Positions 27,639 to 42,600 of a DNA stretch of 64,000 bases are shown one piece after another. The stretch is from Burhinus oedicnemus (taxonomy: Eukaryota; Chordata; Aves; Charadriiformes; Burhinidae). Numbering within the stretch: the stretch's first letter is position 1; the number at the start of each line of letters is the position of its first letter. Position numbers and translations under genes: made by a program. The DNA lies in contig VFFE01008916.1 in NCBI GenBank assembly GCA_008921705.1, forward strand, positions 291,284-355,283, given 5' to 3'. The notes beneath the pieces are model-generated. The model saw only the letters and a list, made by a program, of their open reading frames with translations, did not search any database and was not told the origin of the DNA.

Positions 27639-30600
27639 GTCATTTATGTCTCATCTGTCACACAGATTACATTGCAGTTTGGAAAATTATTCCTAGCCTA
27701 GAAAATAATACCGACTTCAGTTTACCTGCACCTTAGCTTTTCTGAGGCCCAGCTGCGTGAAGCCCTTAGACAAGGTCTTATACCTGCTTTTTGCTTCATA
27801 TCTGATTGTCCTGGAATTTGTCTGTATTGATAGCTATTACTGATATGGAAAGAGACTGGAGAGGTGATGTCATGAGAACTTCTGCTGAGCATTTTTTTCT
27901 AAGATTAGGGTCTTAGCAGGTGCAATTGTCTAAAACAGATTTTAGCAAATTGTTTTGGAATGGCAGAGTTCTTCCCTTTCAGGGAACTGGCCCGGTGCTT
28001 GAGAATCCCAAGTTTAAAGTAGCACTTGTATGAATCTTTATAGAAGAATGGAAACATTTTTTGTTTATATGGGATTTGCCTTATTTGGATACACGCACTG
28101 GTGTTATTTTATGATGGGTATTGTATTTTACATCTTTTTAAGAGTATTAAACGTGCTTAAAAGGAAAACAAAAAAATCCGATTCTGCAGAAAATTATAGG
28201 CAGCCTCTGTGGATGTAATAGCAATAATATACTAGACTTTTTAATATAGCTATTTTGGCTCTTGTGTATCCTGCTCTTTATTCTTAACACTGTAATCAAG
28301 TGTAATTACAGGTGTAGACATTTTAATTAAAGGTGAATGAGTTTTAATTAAAGGTGAAAAAAGTAGAATTGGACCAACATTAACAATGACTCTGTGACCT
28401 AAGATGAAGAGTGTCATAGCATATACCTAAGAAAATACTTATTTTTGCAAAATTTTCCTACTGAATCTATGAAGTGCCTTTCTGCAGAAAGTTGTGTTTT
28501 AAGGTTTAAAGCACTCTGGTATTGCTACAGTTCTGAGATAGTGGAAGATCTGTTTGCCACTGAGATTTGCAAGTTTTATCTAGTGCATTATCAGCAGATA
28601 GCAATTACCAGCTTCTCTGCTAAGGTTACTTACAGATTGTGAAGTTATTACAAATGCAAATACTATTGGCATTCTCACTGTTGTGGCATACAGTTGCAGA
28701 ATTCATGCCGTGTTTTGTAAAACGCTACATCTTTCTTGTGTTTAGAGCAGTACCGGTGTTGGTGGAGAAGTTGTGAATTTGGGGCGAAAGATCCCAGACA
28801 GCTGATAACACATGTCAATTTTCACAGTTACCACACCAAACTGAAATTCATAGGCTCTCAGTTACGGGCATTGCACCACGATTTGCCAGCGTGTTTGCAG
28901 AACAGCCGTAGCTGGCATCAGTTACCGAAGACTTCGGAGGAGTTTGTTTGCCATTGGGAGAATTGTGATGTAAGTGAAATGCGTTGGAATATTGCTATTT
29001 TTTGTCCTTTCCTGACTTTACCTTAGCATCCTTTGGATTTGACTCGCTATTGGGAATTTTTGCTCAATGTTATCTCTGAACAATGTTTCCCGCTATCCTT
29101 GTAATAATACATGATAATTATTATGGTAGCATTCATGAAAATGTAATCAACATATTTGCATAACATCTGCGACCTCGAATTCAAATTTTCTTTGTTGTGA
29201 CTAAAATGATCTTATTGACAAAGATGTGACTTCTCTTGTGTTTTAAGAGCATATATGCAAGACTTTAATATACCCAGTTTAATGATAACTTAATGAACTT
29301 GGTAGTTTGTAGAGAGGTCCTGAGTGTTTGTCTGAAGAAAGCCAACAGAATATCTGATGTTTCCTTGGTTGGTTGGAAATGTTTGGTTTTTATTGGGACA
29401 GAAATCAGACATTTGCAACAGGCTGTTCATAAAAGTGTGATGTTCAAATGTGGTCAAGTTGGTTTCAATTACAAATGGTTTGTATCTTGACCATTTCTTG
29501 GTGTCCTGTATTAAATAAAATCATTATCCATTCTGTTTTGACTGCACTTTTTCTGTATCAAGTAAACCAAGACAATTAGCAGTTGCATCTTTTTTTTGAC
29601 AATATTAACATAAATAGTCCTGGCTATATACATTTTTTTTCTGCTTCTTGGACGTGTTCATTCCTGATCAAAAGTGGCTTCATATTGATATGATATTATA
29701 GGGAAGCACTTTCTCTGTCACTGTTGGCCTCAGAACGTCAGCTGTTATTTATGGCTTGTGAGCATTACCTTTGCATCCACAAGCATGATGCCTTGCAGGT
29801 GACACTTTCTTACCATCTCCTTTTGTGTAACTGTTGAGCAAGATAGTTTTTAGAGAAGAAGTACTGCAGGAAAATTTTCTCTCTGGTCTACATTAATTTT
29901 CTCATGTTGTATGAGTTTTTTTTGTTTCATCTGAGTTAAGTGATATAACGGAAGACAAAATATTTGCAAAGAAGGAACAACTGAAATAAGTTGTATTGTG
30001 GAAATCAGAAAAACTGTAAAACTAAATAGTTTTGCAAACTCATATGGGCAAATCTGATGTAGGTTTAGTAGTGTTGAACTACAAATCTAAAAACAAAAAC
30101 TTGAATTTTTTTCAAAGGCCTTTGATCCTTTTTTCCTTATGTCTCTCTAGGCCTTTCAATGATTCATGGGTTATCATCCTTAAATCCTATTTCTCTATTA
30201 TTTGTGACTTTTTCATATCAAAGTGGTGAGAAAATTAATTTATGACATAAACTATGCTTTTTGAGGTTATAAACAAACACTAATGAGGACGAAAATATTT
30301 CCATGCAAGGGAATGTCAGACTGGTGGTGCTTTACATAGGTATTGTATGCCTCACATGCATCACATTGTTGAATTAGAATCAGTGTGATGTTTGAGTAAA
30401 TCTGCTGCAGTGATGGGGTGAAATTATTTTTGTCTTCTGATGGTGGTTATAGTCCATGCTTTGCTTTGCTAACTTTGTCTTTACTATGTCTAAAATTATT
30501 TCCAGTTTCCTCTTAACGTTTCAGCTTACAGATTGTTTGTGCCATAGCATATATAAAAGGTAAGTGCCTCCTCATCTGTATGTTATTACTGGACAGAATG

Positions 30601-33600
30601 TCTAGAAATATTCATTTGGCTCTTTAGGCTCTGAATTTAAAATGTCTATACTCATGTAATGCTTTGATACCTCTCTCTTCATTAATTTTTCTTTACATGA
30701 AATAAGGAATGACGTAAAACTCTGAGTGAAGTTCATAGAGAGTGGTAATTCTGTTCTTAAGTCGATCTGTGAGAAACTCTATCTCTGTAAATAAAGGCTT
30801 CTATTTACTAGTGGATTACATGTGGAAGTACCCTATTCTCTTCTTTTTAAAGCTATAAGCCTAAACATATAATACAAAGTATTATTTATGATAACTTCTG
30901 GATTTTTTGCATAGTTTGATTACAAACTATTCTTTCAAATAAATCTTATTGCCATTATGTCTCATAGCTTAGAGGAATCCTATTTCTTACAGCAGTTATT
31001 TTTGTTACTAATGCTTTTCTATACATGTCAATCAGTTTTCACTCGCATACTGCCATGATTGGTCTATTTTAAAAATTAAGAGATTCAGAAAAACTTCAAA
31101 GCCCTCAGAATTTGATCTTGCTGCATCTGTTAGAAAGCACAGTCTTGTTTTTCAAAAAACATGCTTAAAAAACAGAATAAAAATCTTCCTGTTAATTGAT
31201 TTCATGTTCCATTTTTCATTTATGTAAGTGGGCAGTTTTGGCTGATGGAATCTTTTAGTCCATAGCATTTTGCTAAATCTTTTTATACATGTTTTTTCAA
31301 GTTCAAACTATGTTGTGAATTTTATTAATTAAAAGAATGTTTCCCAACTTAGTAGGCAGGCTAGACTAGACCCAGGAGGTGGGGTAGGGCACACTGTGAA
31401 AGAGGAGAACTTTGAGGGCAAGGAAAACTGCTTACCTTTCCCACCCTCCTACAAATATGTTCCCACAGTTATGAATATAATTCTCTTTGAAAATCACCCA
31501 TACAGCTTCCCCTGACACTTGGGGTGCCTCGTTCTGTGTCAGATTCAGTTGCCCCAAAGGTAAACCTTCTGACTCAGGCAACAGCCCCAAAAATTTCTCT
31601 CCTCTCCTCTCCTATTTACATATAAAGAAATACTCAAGAAAGTTCCAGCAAAACACTTAAAGAGATGGTGCCAACAAATTAAAATGGGTTTAACCCCCAT
31701 ATGGTTACTCTGATTAAGAACTGAAGAGGTTTTCGATCACTGTGTAGCTCAATGCTTTTAGTTGATTCACCTTAATATGCCTATATGTTTTCATATACAC
31801 AAGACTCTGGATTTCTCAGATCATGTTTCAAGCCCTTCAGAGGAAATAAGGGCTTGTCTCCCTGAGGGAGCTATTGTGAAATACATTGGAGTATGAATTT
31901 AAAATGCAACAGTTTGCCTGCATTAACTCCTCATGTGAATGCTCTGTTCTGCACACAGAATGCCTCGCAGCTTGGTTTAATCCACTCTACTAAGATTAGG
32001 ATGATTAAATACAGATAATACTAAATAAATACTTTTTTTCATTTATATTTTAAAAAACTGAACCAAAAACAAAAAACCCACTGTTTAAATTGGAATCAAC
32101 TGTACGTTATTGGCAGTGGCAATACCAGCATAAGGAGTTTCACCTGTTTCCCATTTCCTCTCTGCGGTGTTCTGATTTGTTTGAAAGCCAGATCAATTCC
32201 TTGTCCCAATTCAATGTGTAGCCTTACAAAATTATGCCAGCACAGCAGAGAGGTTAAGGGGTTAAATTATTGCGAACTGGGAGGAATGCTTTGAATTCGG
32301 ACTGATGACAATATGCAGTTGAATGACACCCTGTGTTACCTGAAGAAAATGCAATGCGCAGTCTACTTTCACTCTGCAGGTGTGGATTTTTGTGGAGTGA
32401 GGCAGAGGCTAATTAAGGTTTAGTCCCCCTTGTCACATAAGTACTGACTCGTGGAGTGCTGTGTCCATAACACCTAATTCAGTTTAATGATTGCGCAGCC
32501 TTCCCATTTCTTTTGGAATTACCTGCACTGCCCTCATAGCCTTCTCATGAGTAGAAGCAGGCAGAAGTGAAGGGAGAGAAGGTAAAAATATACCAAAGAA
32601 ATAAATCAACAGAAATACATTAACACACACATCCCTGCCCCAAAGAATGGGTAGCATTTGCTCAACTAGTCTAGACAGACTTTTCAACTAGCAGATGGTA
32701 GGTGAAAATTCAGAACCTGGTTTGTGTGGTGGATACTGCAGAATGTTCTACATTTTTGTAGTTGATGTAATTGTCTCTGTGTTGGGGTGAGTTAATTAAA
32801 TGTTACTGCAATATTTACTGGTGTCTGTTTGATTTCTAAAAACACTTAATTCTATGTTCCTGTTAGTTGATTTCCTGCCAAAACTATCTTGTCTTCTCCA
32901 TGCTTCTATTTTGTTTTTAGGTTACCTTCAATAACCCAGTGTGGTTTTACGAACATGTTGCTATTCATGCCTATGCTACTGAGGAAGAAACTGTTACAGA
33001 TCAGAAGAAAGCTGTTTATTGTCATTGGAAAGGTAGTTTATATATATAAAAAAAAAATTTCAAAACATATTTCACTGCAGTGTTTCTTACAAAATTCATT
33101 TAGTGCTACATATCACATAGGAATTTGTGAGAGGTCTTCAGATATTTTTTCATCTATCTTAAATAGTTGAAGAAACATTTCTATTTTATAGGCAACATGA
33201 TTTATGTAGAATAGTTCCTATCACCCATGGGGTTGAACACGCTCAACTCCCAATTAGTCTAAGTTGAGAATTCCCAGTACTGAACAGGGTTGGGTTTCCT
33301 CATAATTCTGCCTGTGGTTGATAGTTCATATACCATTCAAACAGACTTTTCACTCAGGATCAGGGTTGTCTTCCTCACAATCCTCTTTCGTGGTGAGCTT
33401 ACTCTTTGCTTTCCCTCGTCTGTTCCCTTCAAATCAAGGGAAGCACACCTAGTTTTTCTCAACTCTGTGGTGAGAAACAGCATTTTTAATGCATTCTCTA
33501 TATTGCTAGCTACCTCTTGTGTTAAAATTATTGTCACAGCTTCAAAGCTGATGTTCTGCCCTTGGCTCTATTGTAGAAGCCACATTCCATTGGCAGTCTT

Positions 33601-36600
33601 TCATAGCAGATGCTTTGACTGTTTGAGTAAGGGCTAAACTATGGACTGCCATTTGATGTGCATGCCATTCAGCTTCAGACCTACAAAGTGTATGAACAGA
33701 ACTACTCCAGAAGAAAACACTTTCTGCTGAAGAACAATGAGACAACCTCTTGGACTCTGGTCCTGGAACAGCTCATTCTGTGCTTGCTTTAAGCCAATCA
33801 ATTTGGCTATGTCTTGTAAAATGTGTCAAAAAGGTCTGGGTTTGATTGGAATCCTCTTTGTGAACCCCGCTCCCCCCCCCCCCCCCCCAAGATGTCTGTG
33901 TTTTCAATTTATGGGTTAAAGTTAATTTTGGGGTTAGATATTCACTGCAATGATGACAGAATCTCATCAGTAGATGCAAGGCACCATCATTTTTTCCATC
34001 TTGAGATTAGCTGGCAGATGCACTCTTATTTGGCTGGGGAGCTCACTGCAGTGACCTGATAGCATAGAATCTGTAGTCCTTAGAGGAACAAAAATCACAC
34101 ATCAGTGTGATCATAGCTTTAGAAAATACAGGCCATTAGGACAGGTGAAGGGACTCCTCTAACCGTATGGCCTAAATAACAGAATGGGGAAAAGGGAAAC
34201 ATGGAAGAAAAGGAATATGGTATGTCTTCAAACATATTTAAGAAATGCCCTGCTCTTAGGAACAGTGAAATCATCTGTTCTCCATGTCTGTGCTAGAAAG
34301 GATGAGAAGTAATGGGCTTCAGTTTTAACAAAAGAGGTGCAAGTTATAAGTTAGGAAAGCCATTTTAATAGGGCATTTTAAAATACTGTAGCAGTTGCCT
34401 GTTGATATTATGGAAGTTGTCTATCACTGGGGAACTGAGGAGACCTCTTTTGAGACAAAAGTATAATTCATCCTGCCTTGGAACAAAAGAATAGGTCCTG
34501 GGTTTTACAGGGTCTGTCGTAGTCTGTGGTCTTGACATTCAGGGTGGCGCTGTACACTTGAAAGTGACATGCAGAATCATAATGTCTAAGCAGTGAAAGA
34601 CAATTTTTCACTCACACCCCCAAACTTAACAAGCGAGCACAAGCCAGTAAGTTCTCATCTCTGTGAGGAAGAAGTTGTCATGGAACTGGGACAATAGGTA
34701 CAATGTGACCAGTCTTTTTCAGAGACATTCAGTATACTAGCTGGTGGTCTGAGTTGCTCTGAATTTGTGAGGGTACAGTAAGAGTGGGCTGCTCTGCAAG
34801 GGAAGACAAACTAGGAGTTAAAGATGACAGGCAGGCAGGGGCCTCACTGACAGGGTGCAGTCTCACAGAACCTGAACAAGAACAGAGCAGGTCTGGTGGT
34901 GCTATCCAGGGTCAGCAGCAGCCCAGCAATCACCAGCCAAGTCCACTGTGACAAGACAGGTCTGAGGTCAAGCCAGGAAGTCCAGATAGCAAGTCAGAGG
35001 CAGGGCCAGTGAGATGCAAGGCGCTGTGCAGCATACCTACCTAGGGGGTGGGAAACTGCAGCTCCCAAGCCAAGGAGCACAGAGTGTGTGAGTGGAGGCC
35101 CCAGATAAGGCTTCTCACTGCTCTTTCTCGTAACTTAGCTGTTTTCACAGAAGTGTGATGGAAGCTTGAACAGCATTACCATATTAGAGCAGACCTCAAA
35201 CACAGGCAACTAATCTCTTGTATGTGTGGGGTGGAACTGGCTGCAGCAGAGGATTACAGAGAAAGATGGCTACAGGCTGGTCAGGGCAACCAGAGGCTGT
35301 TGGTATACTCAGGGTTCACAAAGGAAGGATGGAGGAGGGGGATTCAATCTGATGTCCTGTATATCACATCTTCAGTCTGGGGTTAAATGGAGACAGAAGT
35401 CTTTGTGTTGCACTAGAAGAGTTATCAGTCCTCCCCTTCTGATTTAGACGTGGGAGATTGTCCTTTTTCTGTGGCCCCTCCTGATCAGAAGTATCCTGTA
35501 CACAGTAGAGGTGAAAGAGACACAGATGATACTGTTTCCTTATTGTAGGCAAGGTGAGGTTTTAGGATTGCCTTTGTCTTTTGATAAGGAGTCTAGAGTT
35601 CTGTCCCTTTACTAAGTATGATAATCTGGGGCTCAGAACTCCTTTCCAGGAAGTTGCCTATATTCTACCTGTTGGAGTGGATGTGGGTTGCTATCAAGGC
35701 TATCACATTCATATTCTACTTGAGAGAATGTCCCAATGGATAGAAATGGAACTAATGACGCACCTACTTAGTTAAAAGAACTAGGCAAATCCTTTTTGGT
35801 AAATTAATTTTATGTATTAATTTCTGAGACCTAAAGGTATCCAACCTGTCATTGAATTTGATTCACTTGATTACTTTTATTATGTGTCAGCCACAAAAGA
35901 ATATTTTTATCTTTCCCTACCTCTAGCTCCTGAATTTGAATTTAGTCCTCTTGATTCTTAAGAGTCTTTGACTGGGTCCAGGCTATTATTTTATCTTTCT
36001 AAAAAGGTATCTTTATGCATAGCTGTTATCTTTGTTAGGTAGATGAGAGAAACTTGTGGCTGCTTCTCCTTATGTGAGATGGTAGGCTATTCCTTCACAT
36101 CTGTCTGAAGTTTTCTCCTGAAAGTAGTTCTTCAGCTCCATTTACATCAATACATTAACCTGCTAGGGATTTTCCCCTTATTTGTCACACGTCAATACCC
36201 AGAGCTTTCTACTTGTCCTGTTAAAACTTGCATTGTGTTCACAGTATCAGACTGTTCCTGAGCTCAAAAGATCTGAGGACATCACTATTTATATGCAAAG
36301 ATTGTTTGGTGGATAGCTGATTGCTTGTGGTTAACCACTACGTGAACGTGTATGTAAAGATAGAAAATGTGAAGATTAAAAAAATGTATATATATAAAAA
36401 GAGGTCAGTAAGCGGAGTTCTTGGAGATGTATGGTTGACATGTATTCACTACCCCATCTTTTTCTCCTGGTTCTCCAGAGACCATGAAGATTCCTGGAGT
36501 TCTGTGATGGGGGAGAGGGGGAGATCTGGCAACAGAGATAGTGATGAATGTTATCTCTATTCTTCTGTATGAGCATACACGTGGAATCAAAAACTTTGAC

Positions 36601-39600
36601 ATGAGGGTGGAAAGTATAGCAGCATGCTCTCTGCTGATTCAAAACTGAAATTTTTGTAAGAAAGAGGGACACATGACCGACATGTCTTAAAGAATTCTGA
36701 TTACTGACAAATAATCTGGCTTTGGCATGGATATTTGCTGGATTAAATGTTACATGATGTTTGTAATAGTGCTAGTCTGATTTTTTTTTCCCCAGAAGCT
36801 CTTTTTGTGTGTTTCTAAAAATATAACAATAAGATCTAAGTATGTAATAGCCTTTTTTGTTTCTACATAAAAAAGAGTACAGTACTGGTGCAGCTTTTTT
36901 TCTGTTTTAGATTGTTTAGGCATATTTAAAGGAAAGCATAAGCTATGGGATCATTTAAGAACCCACACACAAGAAAGAGTTGTAGCATGTCCTACTTGTG
37001 GAGGAATGTTCTCCAATAACACTAAGTTTTTTGATCATGCAAAGAGACAAGTTTCAGAAGATAGTAAGTGGATATGCTCTTATTTCTATTTATATTTCTA
37101 AGAGATTTTCATTTCAGGTGCTTTGTGATAATGTGTGCGCGTAATTTCATAAATATTTCTGTTTTTCATCTAAGTCAATTGCAGGAAAGCAGGGTTTACT
37201 CCAGGAAGGCAATTCTTTTCATAAAGCATGGAAGTTCTCTTGACTTTGCATGTTTGATAAATTAGGGTAACAAAAGTGAGCAACAGAACACCCTTAGATC
37301 TGTGTTTCAGCAGAAAAGCTATTTGCTTGGCAGCTGTGGCATCACACTGCCTCTCATCCCTCGGTGCCCATGGCACAGTGTGACATTCCACAGACACTGG
37401 GAAACTGCCTGTGAATGGGAAAGACTTTTGATTATTGAAGAGAGAACCTCCACAAGAGCTAGGCTTGGATTACAAAATCTCTCTACTTTTGGGTCAAAAG
37501 GCAATTTTTTTCTCTTCAGCTTTGCTTTTCCAGAAAGTACTTTCTTCACCAGAACACTCCCTGCCTCAGCCACCTGTGTATTAGTTGGCATGCTTTCCTG
37601 CATGCTAAAGAGGAAAGGAAAAGTGGTTGGTTTTTTTCTGTTTTTAAGTGCTTGGAATATATTTAGGAATTGTGGATGTTTTGGTGATGGAAAGTAGGTG
37701 CATTCTAGGTAATTGGCAGAAGAGCTCAAATTTCAAACTGTTAGTGTTTTGAACAGATTGTTATTCTGTTTAGGATAAAATTAAGTTACTGATAAACAAT
37801 CCTTTTCATTAATCTAAACTAAATTTTCTTCTGAAGAGTATTGATAATGAAAAAGGGTATTGAAACTGTCTCAATGCTGTTAGTTTATTCATGAAATTGG
37901 CAGCTATAGGTTATTAGTTAATAAACCTTTCATAAGTTATTTGTATTGCTACTAAATCATTTCTATTTAAATTCAGAACAAATACTTGTTTGCCAGAACT
38001 GTCAGAAACGTTTTGCCAATGAAAGGCTGCTACGAGATCACATGAGGGGACATGGTAAGTCAGAGCTTTTTAAAATAAAACGTACTTTTCTCAAGGTTAC
38101 CTTGTACAGAACAGGTTTGACAAACTACAGAGTTATTATAAGTATCATTATATCAGCTAAGAAATTTAATATACGAACTAGGGCAACTGTTTTATAAATG
38201 CTGGAAAGTAGGAATGTCACTGCCAGCCCCTCTGAAGCGTGGCAATTCCCATCTTCATGCCTTCTGATCAAAAAGTTTAAGGAGTTTTTCTGTTTTGCAG
38301 CAGCTCCCATGCAGATGCTTATTTTTCACTTGCATCTCTGTTTACTTGATTTCTTGACTAGGGCCATGGTTAAAGCCAAAGCTATTTTTTAGCTTGGGCT
38401 GCAACTCTGCTCCCCTTGCAGTGCATAATCAGCCTCACTCAAATGGTGTAGTTCTTCATTGACCTAACCACAATCTCCCTGAGGTCCCCAAATTATTCCC
38501 ACAAGTTATACTACAACAGCTATGACTTGCTGGGAAAGAATCCTACAGCATCTAAGCACAAGGAAACATGTGATACTGCTGTTGGACATACAGGAAATGC
38601 AGAAGCCGAAAGGCGGGTGGGTCTTTGCTTTGGGAATAGGAATATTTGAACCATGTAGCCAGACCTGGACACCAGTCATTTAGGTTGTATAAACATAAAA
38701 GTAGCTTTGTGCAGACTTGCTCAGTCAGGGTAGATTCTACTTTCTAGTTGCATTCTCAAGGAAACATAATTTTTCACTGTCTGCAAGTCAACACGCTGAT
38801 GCTTAACAACTATGCATTTGATTTGGTGCTTACTGTGAGCTACAAGGACTGACCATGTTCATATTTAAATGGTTTTATAGTTGACATGCATCTGACTAAA
38901 ATATCTTAATTTTTATATTTTATAACAGAAAATAGAGAATTATTTTTGTTTTGTTTACTAGATCAGTTTTATTCCTTTGTCTCAAGGTGATTTTGGATAG
39001 AAATTGGAAATAAATACAAATTAAGATTTTTTTGGTTTTGCTAATGAAGCAGTTTAAATATGCTGTTGTTTGTTTTGGTTTTTGGTTTTTGGTTTTTTTT
39101 TTAATTAAAGCATAACACACATTAAGATAGATTTGATATATTAAATAAAGCACATAGCTAACTGACCTATTTGTTTCTGGTCACTGTCTACCCTTAAACT
39201 TTTGTGAATTGTACAATGTGCCTGGCTGGCCTTGTCCCCTGATAATTCAGACTGTGTTCTGCTTGCACAGCCAGGGAAAATCACAAGGTGGCTGGACCTA
39301 GGAACAAGGATGATATGAACCCATGTCATGTCCCAGTAAGCCACAGCGAACCACCTGCAATGTGAACTTGGCTGAAGGAGCCACAAGGCATTCCTGGGTC
39401 CAACTGTTTAGGCACAACCTAAATCCCTTCAGATATTACAGTCAGTTACTTTTCTGGTTCATGATTCAGCTTTCTTTAAAAATTCTGGCAGCATACACGT
39501 CTGCATGTTAGCACAGACTGCCAGTGCAGACATGACATTTTCAGATTCTTACCCCAGCATATTTCATAATAGCTTGCTGGTATAGATAAATATTGAAATT

Positions 39601-42600
39601 TTCTTTTAAAGAGCTTGCCTACCTATAAGAAATTATTCTGAAATAAGCTGTGATGTGAATGCAAATGCTGTAAGTACTCTGAAATCGCTCCCTACATGGA
39701 CATACTTACATGCCAGACAACTACATTTACTGTTCGATTCTCCCATTTCAAGAGACTGATGAACTTCACCGATGTAGTTTTGCAGGTTAAGTTATTTCAG
39801 ACTAGTTTTCCACATGAAGCATTTTATTTTTTGGGGGGGGTTAGGAATCGTTTTTCCTGGTTTAAGACAAACTATAAGGAAAAGTGCCTATGCAGGGAGT
39901 GATTCCAGAATACAGTGCATTATATTTACTTACTTTTTTGAGAAAACATGAGCGCTTCAGCTGCATGTTTTTCTAGCTGATTATAAGATAATGTGTTGTT
40001 TCAATGTTCTAAATATAACAGATTTTGTCTAAATGCAAAACTTCTTTATTGAGAGTCTTCCTACTGCATTCATCAGGTTGGTGATTCATATGCAGCAAAG
40101 CAAGCATTTGTTCAGCTTAAGATGTTGTAGTCCTGCCAGCCAATCTGCCAGAGGTTCTTCCCAGTTCCAGAGTCGGCAGAGCAAACCTGTGTCTCAGCCA
40201 TTGCAGTTCATAGTCTGGCAGTTTAGCAAGCACCTCGTGTTATTATGCCTTAAGCATATATATCCAAATGTGAAATGGGGAGGCGGAGGACAGACACATA
40301 TTCTTTCTGCCACCTTTTTAAGAGTGCTAATACCTTAAACACGAAAAGTAGATTTGCCAGTGCTTGTCTGTCAGAAGGCCTCCAGACAGCATCCACCTTT
40401 TAGAAATCCTCCCAAAGTGCCAAGGGCAAGATGATAATCATCCTTTTTGTTAGAGCCTAGAGAGTGAAACATGAGCCTCTACATCTTTTTCCCTTACCAT
40501 CTACTTTTTGAAAGTAACTTAAAACATTGTAAGATTGACCATTATTTCACTACTCTATTATATCTGCGTTCTATTTTTATATCTTTTTTCTCTGTATATT
40601 TTATTCCCAAATGTATTATAATCTGTTAGTTTTAATATGGTATTTTAATATTTTTTTTGTCACGTGTCATAGCAGACAATGTCCTGGTGAAGTTGCGATA
40701 CAGAACTGAAAGTATCTTTCTTTCTACTACCTCTTCTAGTTAATCACGTTACATGTGCCCTTTGTGATATGGTATGCACAAGTGTTTCCTCACTGAAAGC
40801 ACACATCAGATTCCGACACTGTGATGAACGTCCTTTCCATTGTCACCTCTGTGACAGCAGGTAAGAAAATCTGAGGCTTGTAGCTATGTGAGCAGAACTG
40901 TAGAACCAAGTTACTGTTTCACATAGGAGTTAGTAAAAAGTTTTCAACCACAAAAATAATCAACTGTTCGATGAAGAAACCGAACAGATTGATCTGCTGT
41001 TCATCTGCCTGCAGCTGCTGAGATGTAGTTCATGAACTTGTGGTGCAAGTAGGACTGATGTATTAAAAGGTGAATTTTCTTGGCAAGACTATGTGTACTA
41101 CAAAATGGTCGTCACAACAAGTTGAGATGTGTAGCAGTACTGCCTTAAAGTGTGGGTTTTGCCATTCTAAAGGATTGCTGGCTGTTTGCTGGGAGAGTCG
41201 CAGTCCTCTCCTTTGAGTGATTTTTCTGCCGCAGGCTTACTATGCCTTCTGCTGTCTTGCACTCTCATTTTTCTGTGGTGGTTTCTTTTCTGCTTTCACC
41301 GTATGACGCCACACATCATTGAAATAAAAAAAAGTGGCATTTTGATGTGATAGACCAAGTTGTGTACATAAGCATTGGCAAACTATGTTTAACTTTGCCA
41401 GAGAAGATGAGAGGTCTAGCCTTTGTATGCAGGAAGTGGGATAAAGCGAACAAATATTTAAGTACTTTTATGTTCACACATGGGTGGATGGAGGAAATAA
41501 TCTGAATTTCTAGACCAGAGAGGATGAAGTGACTGATGGATGATGGATAATGAACAAGAATTTTCTCTATGTGAACAGAAAGAGAGGGTGATACCTTGCA
41601 ACATGGTTGTAGAAAAATTACCTAGATTTGGGCATGGTGTGGATGTGTGGGAAGAAAGAGGGAATGGGAAATGAAATTCAGAGCACATCAAAGAGATGTC
41701 TGTACTATCCCCTTTTCACAAGTGGAAAAAATGAGGTAGAGAAGTGATTTACACATATTCCGCTTTCACTTGTCATTGTCAGAGCCAAAAATTACTACCT
41801 CCCAGTCCTAAACATTAACCACAAGGCTACTCCTCTGTACTATTATATCTGTTATTTGTTTTACCTTGTTCTCAGTTTTAAGAACATGTATGATCTGCAT
41901 AAACATGTTGAAACACACAATGATTCAGATGCCTACAGCTGTGATGTTGAAGGATGTGGTTTTACCTCACGGACTTTACGAACTTTGAGACAGCATTACA
42001 AGAGAGCACATGTGGTGAGTATATTAAATAGCATAATAAAATATATTGCTATAAATGAGACTAAAGTTTCAAATTTATGTGCGTTTAGTTTCTTGTGAAT
42101 TAATGAAATGTTTCATTTTTGCATCAAATCAAGTATTTATTTGCACACGTTTCTAGGACTCTTGCAAGTATTATGCAAATACCTGACATCCTTACCTATA
42201 GATTTTGTGTGCTTACCTTAGGTGCATGCAGTTGCGTAATGACAGTCTTGAACTCTGGCCAACTCCCTCCCCCTTTTTTTTTTTTTTTTTTTTAGATAAA
42301 CCCAATCAAACAAACAAAACCATGCCAATCCTAATCTCAACAGCAAAATATTTCAGGGATTAAAATTCAGTGTCACCTTTCTCCTCATGTTGGTACTGCA
42401 TCCTTAGAACTAATATGTTACTTGAAAATAGAGAAATTATAGTCTGTAAAGTTTACATCACTTTTAAGCAGGTGAATCTGGCCACAACATTAAAATACAG
42501 TTTTGGCTGCTATAGTTGATGCACGCTTGTTGCCTGTTTGTTCAGCTTTCTGAGTTGGGATCACTGCTGCGTTGTAAAAAGAGTATATTTTAGTGGAAGC

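Noticed and set aside
28030..28218. Hydrophobic 62-codon frame that looks like a membrane peptide
   Set aside because: It sits in AT-rich intron sequence of the HINFP-like gene; T-rich DNA often gives hydrophobic frames.
34840..35110. GC-richer stretch with repeated CAGG/CAAG words, considered as a transposon or minisatellite
   Set aside because: No clear unit length, terminal structure or known family motif was found.
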